This document shows positions 24,997 to 34,126 of a DNA stretch of 64,000 nt, in pieces (position 1 is the stretch's first letter; each line of letters starts with the position of its first letter). The translations under genes and the position numbers were made by a program. The notes beneath the pieces were generated by a model that was not told the DNA's origin, did not search any database, and worked only from the letters and a program-made list of their open reading frames with translations. The stretch is from contig NZ_CP177144.1 in assembly GCF_050389775.1 (NCBI RefSeq), positions 3,968,001 to 4,032,000 of the forward strand, written 5' to 3'. Origin of the DNA: Marinibacterium sp050389775 (GTDB lineage: Bacteria > Pseudomonadota > Alphaproteobacteria > Rhodobacterales > Rhodobacteraceae).

Positions 24997-25350
24997 ATGA
25001 CCCTTCAAGATGCAATGAACGCCGAGCGTGCAGCGCAGCTGGGCCGGCTGCCTGCCGACCCGGATGCGCCGATGTTGGACAGTGAAACGACAATCCTGAT
25101 GCGCAGCTGGATCCGTCCGCTTGTCGAACAGGCGACCAACTGGCCCGCCCTGGCCGACTCGCTGTCGCGCCGCGGCTATGCGCTGTCGTTCCGCCGCGGC
25201 CGTCTGTGGCTGACCCGGGCCGAAACCGGCGACAAGGTCTGCACCATGCGCCACCTCGGGGCCAGCACCCGCGATCTGGCCGCCCGGCTTGGCCGTCCGG
25301 CCGTCCGCCCCCTGCCCGGCAACCCGAACCGGGGCGAACTGCGCGTCTGA
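24997..25350 (+). CDS. Conserved hypothetical protein
   Basis: Family not recognised. Product of 117 aa, no signal or membrane segment, rich in Arg. The C-terminal half, LADSLSRRGYALSFRRGRLW followed by LTRAETGDKVCTMRHLGAS, looks like a conserved small basic fold that might bind nucleic acid, but this is a guess. AAAGGAAAG precedes ATG 24997. It is divergent from lolC across a 255-bp gap and convergent with proS. Confidence 0.65.
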   Translation: MTLQDAMNAERAAQLGRLPADPDAPMLDSETTILMRSWIRPLVEQATNWPALADSLSRRGYALSFRRGRLWLTRAETGDKVCTMRHLGASTRDLAARLGRPAVRPLPGNPNRGELRV

Positions 25351-25394
25351 CCGAAAGGTCGGGCCATGGCCCACAGGCCCGCCCGACCCCGGGC

Positions 25395-26753
25395 TCAGGG
25401 ATGCGCGATGTCGGACCGGTGGGGTTCGTAGATCCCGGCCAGTTTCTTGACGGCATCCTCGGCGCTCAGCTCCTCGCTCTCGCCAGAACGGCGAGAGGTG
25501 AGCTCGACCACCCCGTTTTTCAGCCCGCGCGGGCCGACCGTGATCCGCCAGGGCAGACCGATCAGGTCCATCGTCGCAAACTTGCCGCCCGCCCGTTCGT
25601 TGCGGTCGTCATAAAGCGGCTCCAGCCCGATGGCCGCCAGCGCGGCATAGATCGCCTCGCAGGCCGCGTCGGTGTCGGCATCGCCCTGTTTCAGGTTGAT
25701 GATCCCGCAATGATAGGGCGTCACGCCTTCGGGCCAGATGATGCCGTTGTCATCATGGTTGGCCTCGATGATCGCCCCGATCAGCCGGCTGACCCCGATC
25801 CCGTGCGAGCCCATGTGCACCGGCACCGGCTTGCCGTCCGGCCCCTGCACCGTGGCGCCCATCGCCTCGGAATACTTGGTGCCGAAATAGAAGATCTGGC
25901 CGACCTCGATGCCCCGGGCCGTGCGCCGGCGCTCTTCGGGCACCTCGGCAAAGACCGTCTCGTCATGGGTTTCGTCGGTCCGGGCATAGAGCGAGGTGAA
26001 TTCCTCCATCACCGCCTGGCACTGGTCGACGCTGTCGTAATCGATGTCGCGGGCGCCCAGGCGGATGTCGGTCACCGCGCTGTCATAGAAGACCTCGGAT
26101 TCGCCGGTCTCGGCCAGCACCAGGAATTCATGGGTGTCGTCGCCGCCGATCGGGCCGCTGTCGGCGCGCATCGGAATCGCCTGAAGGCCCATGCGCTCGT
26201 AGGTGCGCAGGTAGCTGACCAGGTGGCGGTTGTAGGCGTGCAGCGCGTCTTCCTTGGTCAGGTCGAAGTTGTAGCCGTCCTTCATGAAGAATTCCCGTCC
26301 GCGCATGACGCCGAAGCGCGGGCGCACCTCGTCGCGGAACTTCCACTGGATGTGGTAGAGCGTCAGGGGCAGGTCCTTGTAGGACGACACGTGGCTGCGG
26401 AAGATGTCGGTGATCATCTCCTCGTTGGTCGGTCCGTACAGCATGTCGCGGTCGTGGCGATCGCGGATTCGCAGCATTTCCGGCCCGTAGGCATCGTAGC
26501 GCCCCGATTCCTTCCACAGTTCGGCGGATTGCAGCGTGGGCATCAGCATCGGGATATGGCCCGCGCGGATCTGTTCCTCGTGGACGATGTTTTCCAGCTT
26601 GCGCAACACCTTGAAGCCCAGGGGTAGCCAGGAATAGATGCCGGCGGACGCCTGCTTGATCATGCCGGCCCGCAGCATCAGCCGGTGCGAGGCAATCTGC
26701 GCCTCGGCGGGCGTCTCCTTGAGGACAGGCAGGAAATAGCGGGAGAGGCGCAT
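25395..26753 (-). CDS. proS: Prolyl-tRNA synthetase
   Basis: Class II aminoacyl-tRNA synthetase of 452 aa charging tRNA-Pro. Motifs include ASAGIYSWLPLGFKVL, motif 2 WKFRDEVRPRFGVMRGREF, MKDGYNFD, motif 3 MGSHGIGVSRLIGAIIE, and the anticodon-binding C-domain with YDDRNERAGGKFA. The length shows the alphaproteobacterial form lacking the large editing insertion. The start at 26753 (MRLSRYFLP) matches the family N-terminus; a longer in-frame opening to 26927 is not conserved. Confidence 0.95.
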   Translation of the reverse strand: MRLSRYFLPVLKETPAEAQIASHRLMLRAGMIKQASAGIYSWLPLGFKVLRKLENIVHEEQIRAGHIPMLMPTLQSAELWKESGRYDAYGPEMLRIRDRHDRDMLYGPTNEEMITDIFRSHVSSYKDLPLTLYHIQWKFRDEVRPRFGVMRGREFFMKDGYNFDLTKEDALHAYNRHLVSYLRTYERMGLQAIPMRADSGPIGGDDTHEFLVLAETGESEVFYDSAVTDIRLGARDIDYDSVDQCQAVMEEFTSLYARTDETHDETVFAEVPEERRRTARGIEVGQIFYFGTKYSEAMGATVQGPDGKPVPVHMGSHGIGVSRLIGAIIEANHDDNGIIWPEGVTPYHCGIINLKQGDADTDAACEAIYAALAAIGLEPLYDDRNERAGGKFATMDLIGLPWRITVGPRGLKNGVVELTSRRSGESEELSAEDAVKKLAGIYEPHRSDIAHP

Positions 26754-26910
26754 GGAACGGGCCTTTTCATGAAGCGTTGGTCCCGGGTGATCTAGTCCAA
26801 AGCCGGCCGTGGCGCAATTGCCGGCAACGGCGGACGGGCGGCACCGCCTAAGGCCTTGCAAGCAGGCCACGGCTGGGCCAAGCAAGGGGCAGCTATTGAA
26901 GAGGGTCCGC

Positions 26911-27978
26911 ATGGCTTTGCCGGTCAATGTTCAGCTGAGATACTGGGGCATCGTGGCAGCGGTCTTCCTGCTGTTGCTATGGTTCCTGGGCGACGTGCTC
27001 GTGCCGTTTGTCATCGGCGGGGCGGTGGCCTATTTCCTCGATCCCGTGGCCGACCGGCTGGAATCCTGGGGCCTGTCGCGCGGCGCGGCCACCGGGGTGA
27101 TCACCATCGGGGCCATCGCGATCTTTGTAATCATCACCCTGGCGCTGCTGCCCGCCCTGGTGCGCCAGGCCGTCGACCTGGCCAACCTGGTGCCGCAGCT
27201 CTTCAAGGACCTGCAGGAATTCCTGATTTCCAAGTTCCCGCAGGTGCTGAACGAGGAAAGCCAGCTGCGCCAGACGCTGGTCAAGATCGGCGAGGCCGCC
27301 CAGAGCCGGGCGCTGGAGCTGGTCAACACGGCGGTCAGCTCGGCCCTGACGGTGATCAACCTGGTCGTGCTGATGGTCATCACCCCCGTGGTGGCCGTCT
27401 ACCTGCTGCTGGACTGGGACAACATGGTCGCCCGGATCGACGAATTGCTGCCCCGCGACCACGCGCCGACGATCCGCCGGCTGGCCGAGGAGATCGACCG
27501 CACCCTGGCCGGGTTCGTGCGCGGCATGGTCACGGTCTGCGGCATCCTGGGCGCCTATTACGCCATTGCCCTGATGATCGTCGGGCTGGATTTCGGCCTG
27601 GTCGTGGGGTTCATCGCCGGGGCGCTGACCTTCATCCCCTATCTCGGCGCGCTGATCGGCGGAGCGCTGGCCGTCGGGCTGGCCCTGTTCCAGTTCTGGG
27701 GCGAATGGTGGATGATCGTCATCGTGGCCGTGATCTTCCAGATCGGCCAGTTCGTCGAAGGCAATTTCCTGACCCCGAACCTGGTCGGCAATTCGGTCGG
27801 CCTGCACCCGGTCTGGCTGCTGCTGGCCCTGTCGGTCTTCGGGGCGATCTTCGGCTTCATCGGCCTGCTGGTCGCCGTGCCCGTGGCCGCGGCCATCGGC
27901 GTGCTGGTGCGTTTCGCCGCCAGCCAGTACAAGCACAGCAAACTCTACACCGGCCTCGCCGAAGAAAACGATGACTGA
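26911..27978 (+). CDS. AI-2E family (PerM/TqsA-like) membrane transporter
   Basis: Integral membrane protein of 355 aa with about eight helices: an N-terminal pair (GIVAAVFLLLLWFLGDVLVP), a central cytoplasmic/amphipathic region, and a C-terminal bundle. The latter includes GFIAGALTFIPYLGALIGGA and the conserved VGNSVGLHPVWLLLAL. Family members export small molecules or ions; the substrate is unknown. The gene overlaps hdaA by 8 bp and leads the cluster AI-2E-hdaA-ppk-ppx, an order common in Alphaproteobacteria. Confidence 0.88.
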   Translation: MALPVNVQLRYWGIVAAVFLLLLWFLGDVLVPFVIGGAVAYFLDPVADRLESWGLSRGAATGVITIGAIAIFVIITLALLPALVRQAVDLANLVPQLFKDLQEFLISKFPQVLNEESQLRQTLVKIGEAAQSRALELVNTAVSSALTVINLVVLMVITPVVAVYLLLDWDNMVARIDELLPRDHAPTIRRLAEEIDRTLAGFVRGMVTVCGILGAYYAIALMIVGLDFGLVVGFIAGALTFIPYLGALIGGALAVGLALFQFWGEWWMIVIVAVIFQIGQFVEGNFLTPNLVGNSVGLHPVWLLLALSVFGAIFGFIGLLVAVPVAAAIGVLVRFAASQYKHSKLYTGLAEENDD

Positions 27979-28660
27979 CATGCCCCGCCAGCTGAGCTTC
28001 GACCTGCCCGTCCGCCCCGCCCTGGGGCGCGAGGATTTCTTCGTGGCGCCGTCGAACGCCCTGGCCATCGACCTGATCGACCGGGCGCCCGACCTGCCCG
28101 GGGCCAAGCTGGCCATCACCGGGGCGCGGGCCTCGGGCAAGACCCACCTGGCCCATGTCTGGGCGGCCGAATACGGCGGCCGACTGCTGCCCGCGGCCGG
28201 GCTGGACGAAGACCTGGTGCCCGCCCTGGCCCAGGGCCCCGTGGCCGTCGAGGACGTGCCCGACATCGCCGGCAACCGCCAGCGCGAACGGGCGCTCTTT
28301 CACCTGCACAACATGCTGGCCCAGGCCGGCCAGCCGCTCTTGCTGACCGGGCGGGATGCGCCCTCGCGCTGGAACATCGTGCTGCCCGACCTGAAAAGCC
28401 GCATCGCCGCCGCCGCCCATGCCGAGCTGGAAGCGCCCGACGATGCGCTGCTGGCCGCCGTGCTGGTCAAGCATTTCACCGACCGCCAGCTGATGCCCCG
28501 GCCCGATGTCATCCCCTATGTCATCCGCCACATGGAACGCTCCTTTGCCGCCGCCGCCGAGATGGTCGCCCGGCTGGACCGGGCCGCGCTGGACGCCCGG
28601 CGCGACGTGACCCGGGCGCTGGCCACCGAAGTACTTGGAAACACCCGCGACGCGGGCTAG
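27971..28660 (+). CDS. hdaA: HdaA, DnaA-related regulator of replication initiation
   Basis: DnaA-like AAA+ protein of 229 aa lacking the DnaA DNA-binding domain. In alphaproteobacteria HdaA works with the sliding clamp to convert DnaA-ATP to DnaA-ADP. An N-terminal clamp-binding QLSFDLP lies at residues 7-13, the P-loop-like TGARASGKTHL near 50, and a degenerate Walker B is expected in the AVEDVPDI segment. It overlaps the AI-2E gene by 8 bp and sits 66 bp before ppk, tying replication control to polyphosphate genes. Confidence 0.88.
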   Translation: MTDMPRQLSFDLPVRPALGREDFFVAPSNALAIDLIDRAPDLPGAKLAITGARASGKTHLAHVWAAEYGGRLLPAAGLDEDLVPALAQGPVAVEDVPDIAGNRQRERALFHLHNMLAQAGQPLLLTGRDAPSRWNIVLPDLKSRIAAAAHAELEAPDDALLAAVLVKHFTDRQLMPRPDVIPYVIRHMERSFAAAAEMVARLDRAALDARRDVTRALATEVLGNTRDAG

Positions 28661-28726
28661 GCCCGACGCCCCCAAGGTGGCCGCTTGCCCGCGGCCGCCC
28701 CAGACGAATGACGGAAGAGAGCCAGG

Positions 28727-30901
28727 ATGTCCGACGCCGATTTTCTGAATTCCCCCCTGCCCGACCCGGTCGCCCTGCCCGATCTCGACGTCACCGGCCC
28801 GGGCCGGTTCTTCAACCGCGAGCTCAGCTGGCTGGGCTTCAACTGGCGCGTCCTGGAAGAGGCCGAGAACACCCGCGTGCCGCTGCTGGAACGGCTGCGC
28901 TTCCTGTCGATCTCGGCCAACAACCTCGATGAATTCTACACCGTCCGCGTCGCCGGCCTGCGCGAGCTGGCCCATGCCGGCAATACCTCGCCCGGGCAGG
29001 ACGGGCTGAGCCCCGCCGAACAGCTGGTGCTGATCGACGAGGACGCCCGCAAGCTGATGCAGCGCCAGCAGATCGTGCTGTCGGACCTCAAGGCCCTGAT
29101 GGAAGAGGAACGGATCTCGATCCTCGACCGCCACGCGCTGGACGACGGCGACCTGGCCCATCTCGAAGGGGTGTTCCTCAACCAGGTCTTCCCGGTGCTC
29201 TCGCCCCTGGCCATCGACCCGGCGCATCCCTTTCCCTTCATTCCCAACACCGGGTTCTCGCTCGCCCTGCAGCTGGAGCGCACCCGGGACAAGCGCGGCC
29301 TGCAGGCCCTGCTGCCGATCCCCCACCAGATCGACCGCTTCGTCTCGCTGCCGGCGACACCCGGGGCGCATCGGTTCCTGCCGCTCGAAGAGCTGTTGCT
29401 GGTCTTCATCGACCGACTCTTCCCGGGCTATCGCGTCAACGCCCATTTCGCCTTTCGCGTGCTGCGCGACAGCGACCTGGAGGTCGAGGAAGAGGCCGAG
29501 GACCTGGTGCGCGAGTTCGAGGTTGCGCTCAAGCGCCGCCGCCGGGGGGAGGTCGTGCGCCTGACCCTGACCGCCGGCGCGCCGTCCGAGCTGAAACAGG
29601 TGGTCATGCGCGAATTGCATGTCCAACGCGACGAGGTCATCGAGATCGAGGGCATGATCGGCGTGGCCGACCTGTCCGAACTGGTCATCTCGGCCCGGCC
29701 CGACCTGCTGTGGCCGTCCTTCACCCCCCGCGTGCCCGAGCGCGTCCAGGACCATGACGGCGACATGTTCGCCGCGATCCGGCGCAAGGACATGCTGCTG
29801 CACCACCCCTACGAGACCTTCGACATGGTCGTCCGCTTCCTGACCCAGGCGGCGGCCGACCCGGACGTGGTGGCCATCAAGCAGACGCTCTACCGCACCT
29901 CGCGCGACAGCCCGATCGTCGCCGCCCTGTGCGAGGCGGCCGAGGACGGCAAGTCGGTCACCGCGCTGGTCGAGCTCAAGGCCCGCTTCGACGAGGCCGC
30001 CAATATCCGCCAGTCGCGCCGGCTGGAACGGGCCGGCGCCCACGTGGTCTATGGCTTCATCGACCTCAAGACCCATGCCAAGATCTCGACCGTGGTGCGC
30101 CGCGAGGGCGACCAGCTGGTGACCTATACCCATTACGGCACGGGCAATTACCACCCGATCACCGCGCGCATCTACACCGACCTCAGCTTCTTTACCTGCG
30201 ATGCCGAGCTGGGGCGCGACGCGACCAAGGTGTTCAATTACCTGTCGGGCTATGCCTTTCCCGAAAAGCTGGAAAACCTGGCCATCTCGCCCTCGAACCT
30301 GAAAAAGACCCTGATCGCCGGCATCGACGCCGAAATCGAGCATGCCAAGGCCGGCCGCCCGGCCCAGATCTGGGCCAAGATGAACTCGCTGATCGACCCC
30401 GAGGTCATCGACGCGCTTTATCGCGGCAGCCAGGGCGGCGTGAAGATCGACCTGGTGATCCGTGGCATCTGCGGCATCCGCCCGGGCATCAAGGGCCTGT
30501 CCGAGAACATCCGCGTCAAGTCGATCGTCGGCCGGTTCCTCGAACATTCGCGCATCGTCTGCTACGGCAACGGCGGCGGGCTGCCGTCGAAACAGGCCCG
30601 GGTCTGGATTTCCTCGGCCGACTGGATGGGCCGCAACCTGAACCGCCGGGTGGAAACCCTGGTGGAAATCCACAACGACACGGTCAAGGCCCAGATCGTC
30701 AGCCAGATCATGGCCGCCAACCTGGCCGATGTCGCCCAGAGCTGGATCATGAACCCCGACGGCAGCCACCGCCGCACGGTGGTCGAGGATGGCGCCTTTG
30801 CCTTCAATTGCCACCGCTTCTTCATGGAAAACCCGTCGCTCTCGGGGCGGGGATCGGCCGGGGCCAAGGATGTGCCCAGCCTGACCCATGCCGAGGATTA
30901 A
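28727..30901 (+). CDS. ppk: Polyphosphate kinase 1
   Basis: Synthesises inorganic polyphosphate from ATP. The 724-aa protein contains all four PPK1 domains: N-domain FFNRELSWLGFNWRVLEEA, head domain, and the two catalytic phospholipase-D-like C domains. The autophosphorylated histidine is H450 in DLKTHAKIST; YTHYGTGNYHP and the second-domain RRVETLVEIHN are also conserved. The exopolyphosphatase gene follows 74 bp downstream, so synthesis and breakdown are encoded together. Confidence 0.95.
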   Translation: MSDADFLNSPLPDPVALPDLDVTGPGRFFNRELSWLGFNWRVLEEAENTRVPLLERLRFLSISANNLDEFYTVRVAGLRELAHAGNTSPGQDGLSPAEQLVLIDEDARKLMQRQQIVLSDLKALMEEERISILDRHALDDGDLAHLEGVFLNQVFPVLSPLAIDPAHPFPFIPNTGFSLALQLERTRDKRGLQALLPIPHQIDRFVSLPATPGAHRFLPLEELLLVFIDRLFPGYRVNAHFAFRVLRDSDLEVEEEAEDLVREFEVALKRRRRGEVVRLTLTAGAPSELKQVVMRELHVQRDEVIEIEGMIGVADLSELVISARPDLLWPSFTPRVPERVQDHDGDMFAAIRRKDMLLHHPYETFDMVVRFLTQAAADPDVVAIKQTLYRTSRDSPIVAALCEAAEDGKSVTALVELKARFDEAANIRQSRRLERAGAHVVYGFIDLKTHAKISTVVRREGDQLVTYTHYGTGNYHPITARIYTDLSFFTCDAELGRDATKVFNYLSGYAFPEKLENLAISPSNLKKTLIAGIDAEIEHAKAGRPAQIWAKMNSLIDPEVIDALYRGSQGGVKIDLVIRGICGIRPGIKGLSENIRVKSIVGRFLEHSRIVCYGNGGGLPSKQARVWISSADWMGRNLNRRVETLVEIHNDTVKAQIVSQIMAANLADVAQSWIMNPDGSHRRTVVEDGAFAFNCHRFFMENPSLSGRGSAGAKDVPSLTHAED

Positions 30902-30975
30902 CCCGTCGGCGCATTGACCCGGCACAACAAACCGGTGCAGCCTGCGCCCAGGGACAAACGACGCGCAGGTCTGCC

Positions 30976-32517
30976 ATGAACATGCAGATGGATCCGGACA
31001 TGCCACATTGGGAACCCTTCGGCCGCCCGCTGTTTGACGACCCGTCGGTCAAATCGCTGTCACGCGTGGGCGTGGTCGACGTGGGCTCGAACTCGGTCCG
31101 GCTGGTGATCTTCGACGGCGCCGCCCGGTCACCGGCCTATTTCTTCAACGAAAAGATCATGTGCGGGCTGGGCTCGGGCCTGTCCGATACCGGCCGGCTG
31201 AACCCCGAAGGCCGCGAACGCGCCCTGCGCGCGCTGGCCCGGTTCCAGGCCCTGGCCGATCACATGGACATGCCCCCGCTGAGCGCCGCGGCAACGGCCG
31301 CCGTGCGCGACGCCGAGGACGGGCCGGATTTCTGCGCCGAGGTCAAGGCGCGCACCGGGCTCGACATCCATGTCATCGACGGCGCCGAAGAGGCCCGGCT
31401 GTCGGCCCAGGGCGTGCTGCTGGGCTGGCCCGATGCCAGCGGGCTGGTCTGTGACATCGGCGGATCGTCGATGGAACTGGCCGTGCTGCGCGACGGGGCC
31501 GTGGGCGACCGCGAGACATCGGCGCTGGGGCCGCTCAAGCTGCAGACCATCAAGGGCGGGCGCAGCGCCCGGCAGGACCATATCCGCAAGGTTGTCGCCG
31601 ATCTGCACGCCCGCTTCGGTGCCGAGCGCCAGCGGCTGTTCCTTGTCGGCGGCTCCTGGCGGGCCATTGCCAAGATCGACATGGCCCGGCGCGGCTATCC
31701 GCTGAAGGTGCTGCACGAATATACCATGTCGGCCGAGGACATCGCCGAAACCGCCGCGCTGATCGCCCGGACCGAATCCGACGACCTGCGCGCGATGGCC
31801 AAGGTCTCGGGCACGCGGATGGAACTGGTGCCCTATGCGATCGACGTGCTGACCTGCCTCGTCGAGACCTTCCAGCCCATCGACATCGCCGTGTCGAGCT
31901 ATGGCATCCGCGAGGGCATGCTGTATGAACAGATGCCCCAGAAGCTGCGCGAAAGCGATCCGCTGATCGAGGCCTGCCGCTTTGCCGAGGCCAAGGACGC
32001 CCGCAGCCCGGGCTATGGCAGCACGCTGTTCCGCTTTGTCCTGCCGCTGTTTCCCCATGCCGACCGGGCGCGCCTGCGCCTGATCAAGGCCGCCTGCCTG
32101 CTGCATGACGTCAGCTGGCGGGCGCATCCCGATTACCGGGCCGAAACCTGTTTCGACTATGCCACGCGGGCCAATCTCTGCGGGCTGGACCATGGCGAAC
32201 GGGTGTTCCTGGCCCTGGCCCTGCTGCATCGCTACACCAAGAAGCGCAGCGGCTCGCGGGTCGAAAGCCTGCTGCCCCTGCTGACCGAGGCCGACGTGGC
32301 CGAGGCCGAATTGCTGGGCCGGGCGATGCGCTTCGGAGCGATGCTCTGGCTGCGCGGCGATCAGCCGACGGCCGGGCTGAACTGGGATGCCGAGGCCGGC
32401 ATCCTGGAGCTGCGCCTTGCGCCCGAGGCACGCGACCTCTTTGGCGAAGTGCCGGAATCGCGGTTCAACGCCCTCGCCTCGGCGCTTGGCGCTGAACCGG
32501 CGGTGCGGGTGGATTAA
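30976..32517 (+). CDS. ppx: Exopolyphosphatase/guanosine pentaphosphatase
   Basis: Ppx/GppA-family ASKHA hydrolase of 513 aa releasing phosphate from polyphosphate ends or from pppGpp. The ATPase-like motifs are VGVVDVGSNSVRLVIFDG (about 31-48), VCDIGGSSMELAVL and LFLVGGSWRAIAKID. The C-terminal helical region has an HD-like segment (CLLHDVSWRAHPDY). ATG 30976 is the only start giving a family-like N-terminus. The 3' end forms the first unit of a degenerate tandem repeat running past the stop. Confidence 0.93.
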   Translation: MNMQMDPDMPHWEPFGRPLFDDPSVKSLSRVGVVDVGSNSVRLVIFDGAARSPAYFFNEKIMCGLGSGLSDTGRLNPEGRERALRALARFQALADHMDMPPLSAAATAAVRDAEDGPDFCAEVKARTGLDIHVIDGAEEARLSAQGVLLGWPDASGLVCDIGGSSMELAVLRDGAVGDRETSALGPLKLQTIKGGRSARQDHIRKVVADLHARFGAERQRLFLVGGSWRAIAKIDMARRGYPLKVLHEYTMSAEDIAETAALIARTESDDLRAMAKVSGTRMELVPYAIDVLTCLVETFQPIDIAVSSYGIREGMLYEQMPQKLRESDPLIEACRFAEAKDARSPGYGSTLFRFVLPLFPHADRARLRLIKAACLLHDVSWRAHPDYRAETCFDYATRANLCGLDHGERVFLALALLHRYTKKRSGSRVESLLPLLTEADVAEAELLGRAMRFGAMLWLRGDQPTAGLNWDAEAGILELRLAPEARDLFGEVPESRFNALASALGAEPAVRVD

Positions 32518-32618
32518 GCCGCCTGCTCGATTGTGCGGGTCGAATAACCCCCCTGCCCGATGGGGCGGGGCAAACAGCCTGACCGATGGTGCGGGCAGAA
32601 CAGCCCCCTGCCCGATCA
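32498..32618. repeat. Degenerate 26-30 bp tandem repeat across the ppx stop codon
   Basis: About four units with a core CGATGGTGCGGGC or similar (near 32500, 32528, 32558 and 32584), a final partial CGATCATG, and CCTGCCC-type spacers. The first unit is the coding end of ppx with its TAA; the second repeats a TAA exactly 30 bp on, in the same frame. Confidence 0.75.
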
Positions 32619-32660
32619 TGACCAGCCGGGCCCGTGACGCGGGCCCGGGAGCGGCCGCGA

Positions 32661-33053
32661 TCAGATCTCGATCGGGTCTTCCTCGGGCGTGACGCCAGGA
32701 TCGGTGGGGTCCACCGGCGGGTCTTCGGGTGCGTCGGGGTCGGGCGCATCGGGCTTGCGCCGGATGATGATGTCACCGTTGGGCAGCATCTCGGGCGTTT
32801 CGTAGCGCGACCAATCCTTGACCTCGTCCATCATGTTGTTCAGCGCCGGGCCCATTTCCTCGATGAAACTGCGCATCGCCGGGCCCCAGGTCTCGGCCAG
32901 CCCCTGAAGATCGCCCAGGGCATCGTCCATGTTGTCGCGCAGCCCGTCCAGCCAGCTGCGCGGCTCGGTCTCGGGGTCGGTGGCCTGCGCCAGGGCCGGC
33001 GCGGTTGTCGCCAGCGCCAGGGGCAGCGCCATCAGGATCACAAAGCGTCTCAT
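32661..33053 (-). CDS. Secreted acidic protein of unknown function
   Basis: Product of 130 aa with signal peptide MRRFVILMALPLALATTAPALA. The mature part has an amphipathic helical region (GLRDNMDDALGDLQGLAETW, MRSFIEEMGPALNNMMDEVK) and a conserved-looking PPEMLPNGDIIIRRK-type segment (PEMLPNGDIIIRRK here). It ends with a Pro/Asp-rich tail that is probably disordered. I recall similar proteins in Rhodobacterales but no function. ATG 33053 is chosen for the signal peptide. It is downstream of the TerB/DnaJ gene by 51 bp. Confidence 0.7.
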   Translation of the reverse strand: MRRFVILMALPLALATTAPALAQATDPETEPRSWLDGLRDNMDDALGDLQGLAETWGPAMRSFIEEMGPALNNMMDEVKDWSRYETPEMLPNGDIIIRRKPDAPDPDAPEDPPVDPTDPGVTPEEDPIEI

Positions 33054-33104
33054 GCCCCCAATGTAGGGCCCCGCCGCCCGTCGCAAAAGCCCCGTGCGCG
33101 CCGA

Positions 33105-33791
33105 TCAGCCCCGCGCGGCGCAGCCGTTGATCTCGTCCCAGGCCCGGTTGATCGCGATCAGGCGCTTTTCCGCCAGCCGGATCGCCTCTTCCGGCAGACC
33201 CCGGGCCAGCATCGCGTCGGGATGGGTCTCGCGCACCAGGCGGCGCCAGACATTGCGAATCTCGGTGATCTCCATGTCGGGCGTCACCCCCAGCACCGTG
33301 TGCGGATCGGGCGCCGCATCGGGCACATAGCGCGCCCGCATCGCCCGGAACTCGTGGCGCGGCAGGCCGAAGATCTGCGAGACGTCCTCGAGAAAGGCCG
33401 CCTCGTCGGGGTGATAGACCCCGTCGGCCAGGGCGATGTGGAACAGCCCTTCCAGCAGGTCCCACAGGGTCGTCGGATCGTGCTGGAACATGTCATGGAT
33501 GCGCGCGGCATATTCCTGGTAGCCCGCCACGTCGGTGCGCGCCATGTTGAACACCCGCGCGGCGTTGTCCTCGTCTTCGCGGGCGATCTGAAAGACCTCG
33601 CGAAAGGCCGTGACCTCGTCGCGCGTGACCACCCCGTCGGCCTTGGCCATCTTGGCCCCCAGCGCGATGACGGCAATGGTAAAGGCCACGCTGCGCTCGG
33701 GCGGGGTACGCAGGCGGTCAAAGACCTCGGCCAGGCCTTCGCCCTGGGTCAGGGCGGCAATGGCGGCGGTGATGCGGGACCAGATCGACAT
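33105..33791 (-). CDS. DjlA-like protein: TerB domain plus J-domain
   Basis: Protein of 228 aa. The N-terminal two thirds is a TerB-like helical metal-binding fold (AVIALGAKMAKADGVVTRDE, GLFHIALADGVYHPDEAAFL, two similar acidic repeats). The C-terminus is a J-domain (VLGVTPDMEITEIRNVWRR, then the HPD of ETHPDAMLARG). J-domains stimulate DnaK; no transmembrane helix is present, unlike E. coli DjlA. ATG 33791 (MSIWSRI) is chosen over a longer in-frame opening at 33938. Confidence 0.85.
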   Translation of the reverse strand: MSIWSRITAAIAALTQGEGLAEVFDRLRTPPERSVAFTIAVIALGAKMAKADGVVTRDEVTAFREVFQIAREDEDNAARVFNMARTDVAGYQEYAARIHDMFQHDPTTLWDLLEGLFHIALADGVYHPDEAAFLEDVSQIFGLPRHEFRAMRARYVPDAAPDPHTVLGVTPDMEITEIRNVWRRLVRETHPDAMLARGLPEEAIRLAEKRLIAINRAWDEINGCAARG

Positions 33792-34126
33792 GGGCCGGAC
33801 ATTATCCCGCCCGTTCGGCGGTGTCAGCGCGTTCATGGCAATTTTTGCAACTCTGGCAACCGCCTGCCGGCCCCGCCCGGCCATCGCGCCCGGCCCCAGG
33901 TGGGTGCGTCGCCGGACAAGGGCGATGGCATGGGGCAAGTCACCGGGGCGAGGTCACTTCGGGCCAGACACAGGACGCTGCGCAGGGCCGGGAACCGACA
34001 AGGACCAAGGCATGGCGCTTTGCCATGACTTTGCCATGACGCCGACAACAGCGGTCAGCCAAAAGCCAGCCATCAGACCGGGGGATGGCCCCCCCGGGCA
34101 AGGGCACCGGCCAACCCGCGCTGGCC
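33792..34126. other. Gene-free 335-bp gap
   Basis: Between two minus-strand genes. I see no convincing gene; there is a short direct repeat TTTGCCATGAC/TTTGCCATGAC near 34020-34040 and a G/C-rich hairpin-prone segment near 34080. It probably holds the promoter of the TerB/DnaJ gene and the 3' end of the glyoxalase-like gene. Confidence 0.5.

Noticed and set aside
27857..31006. 1049-codon open frame on the minus strand
   Set aside because: Antisense to hdaA and ppk; caused by high GC and third-position bias, no domain is recognisable.
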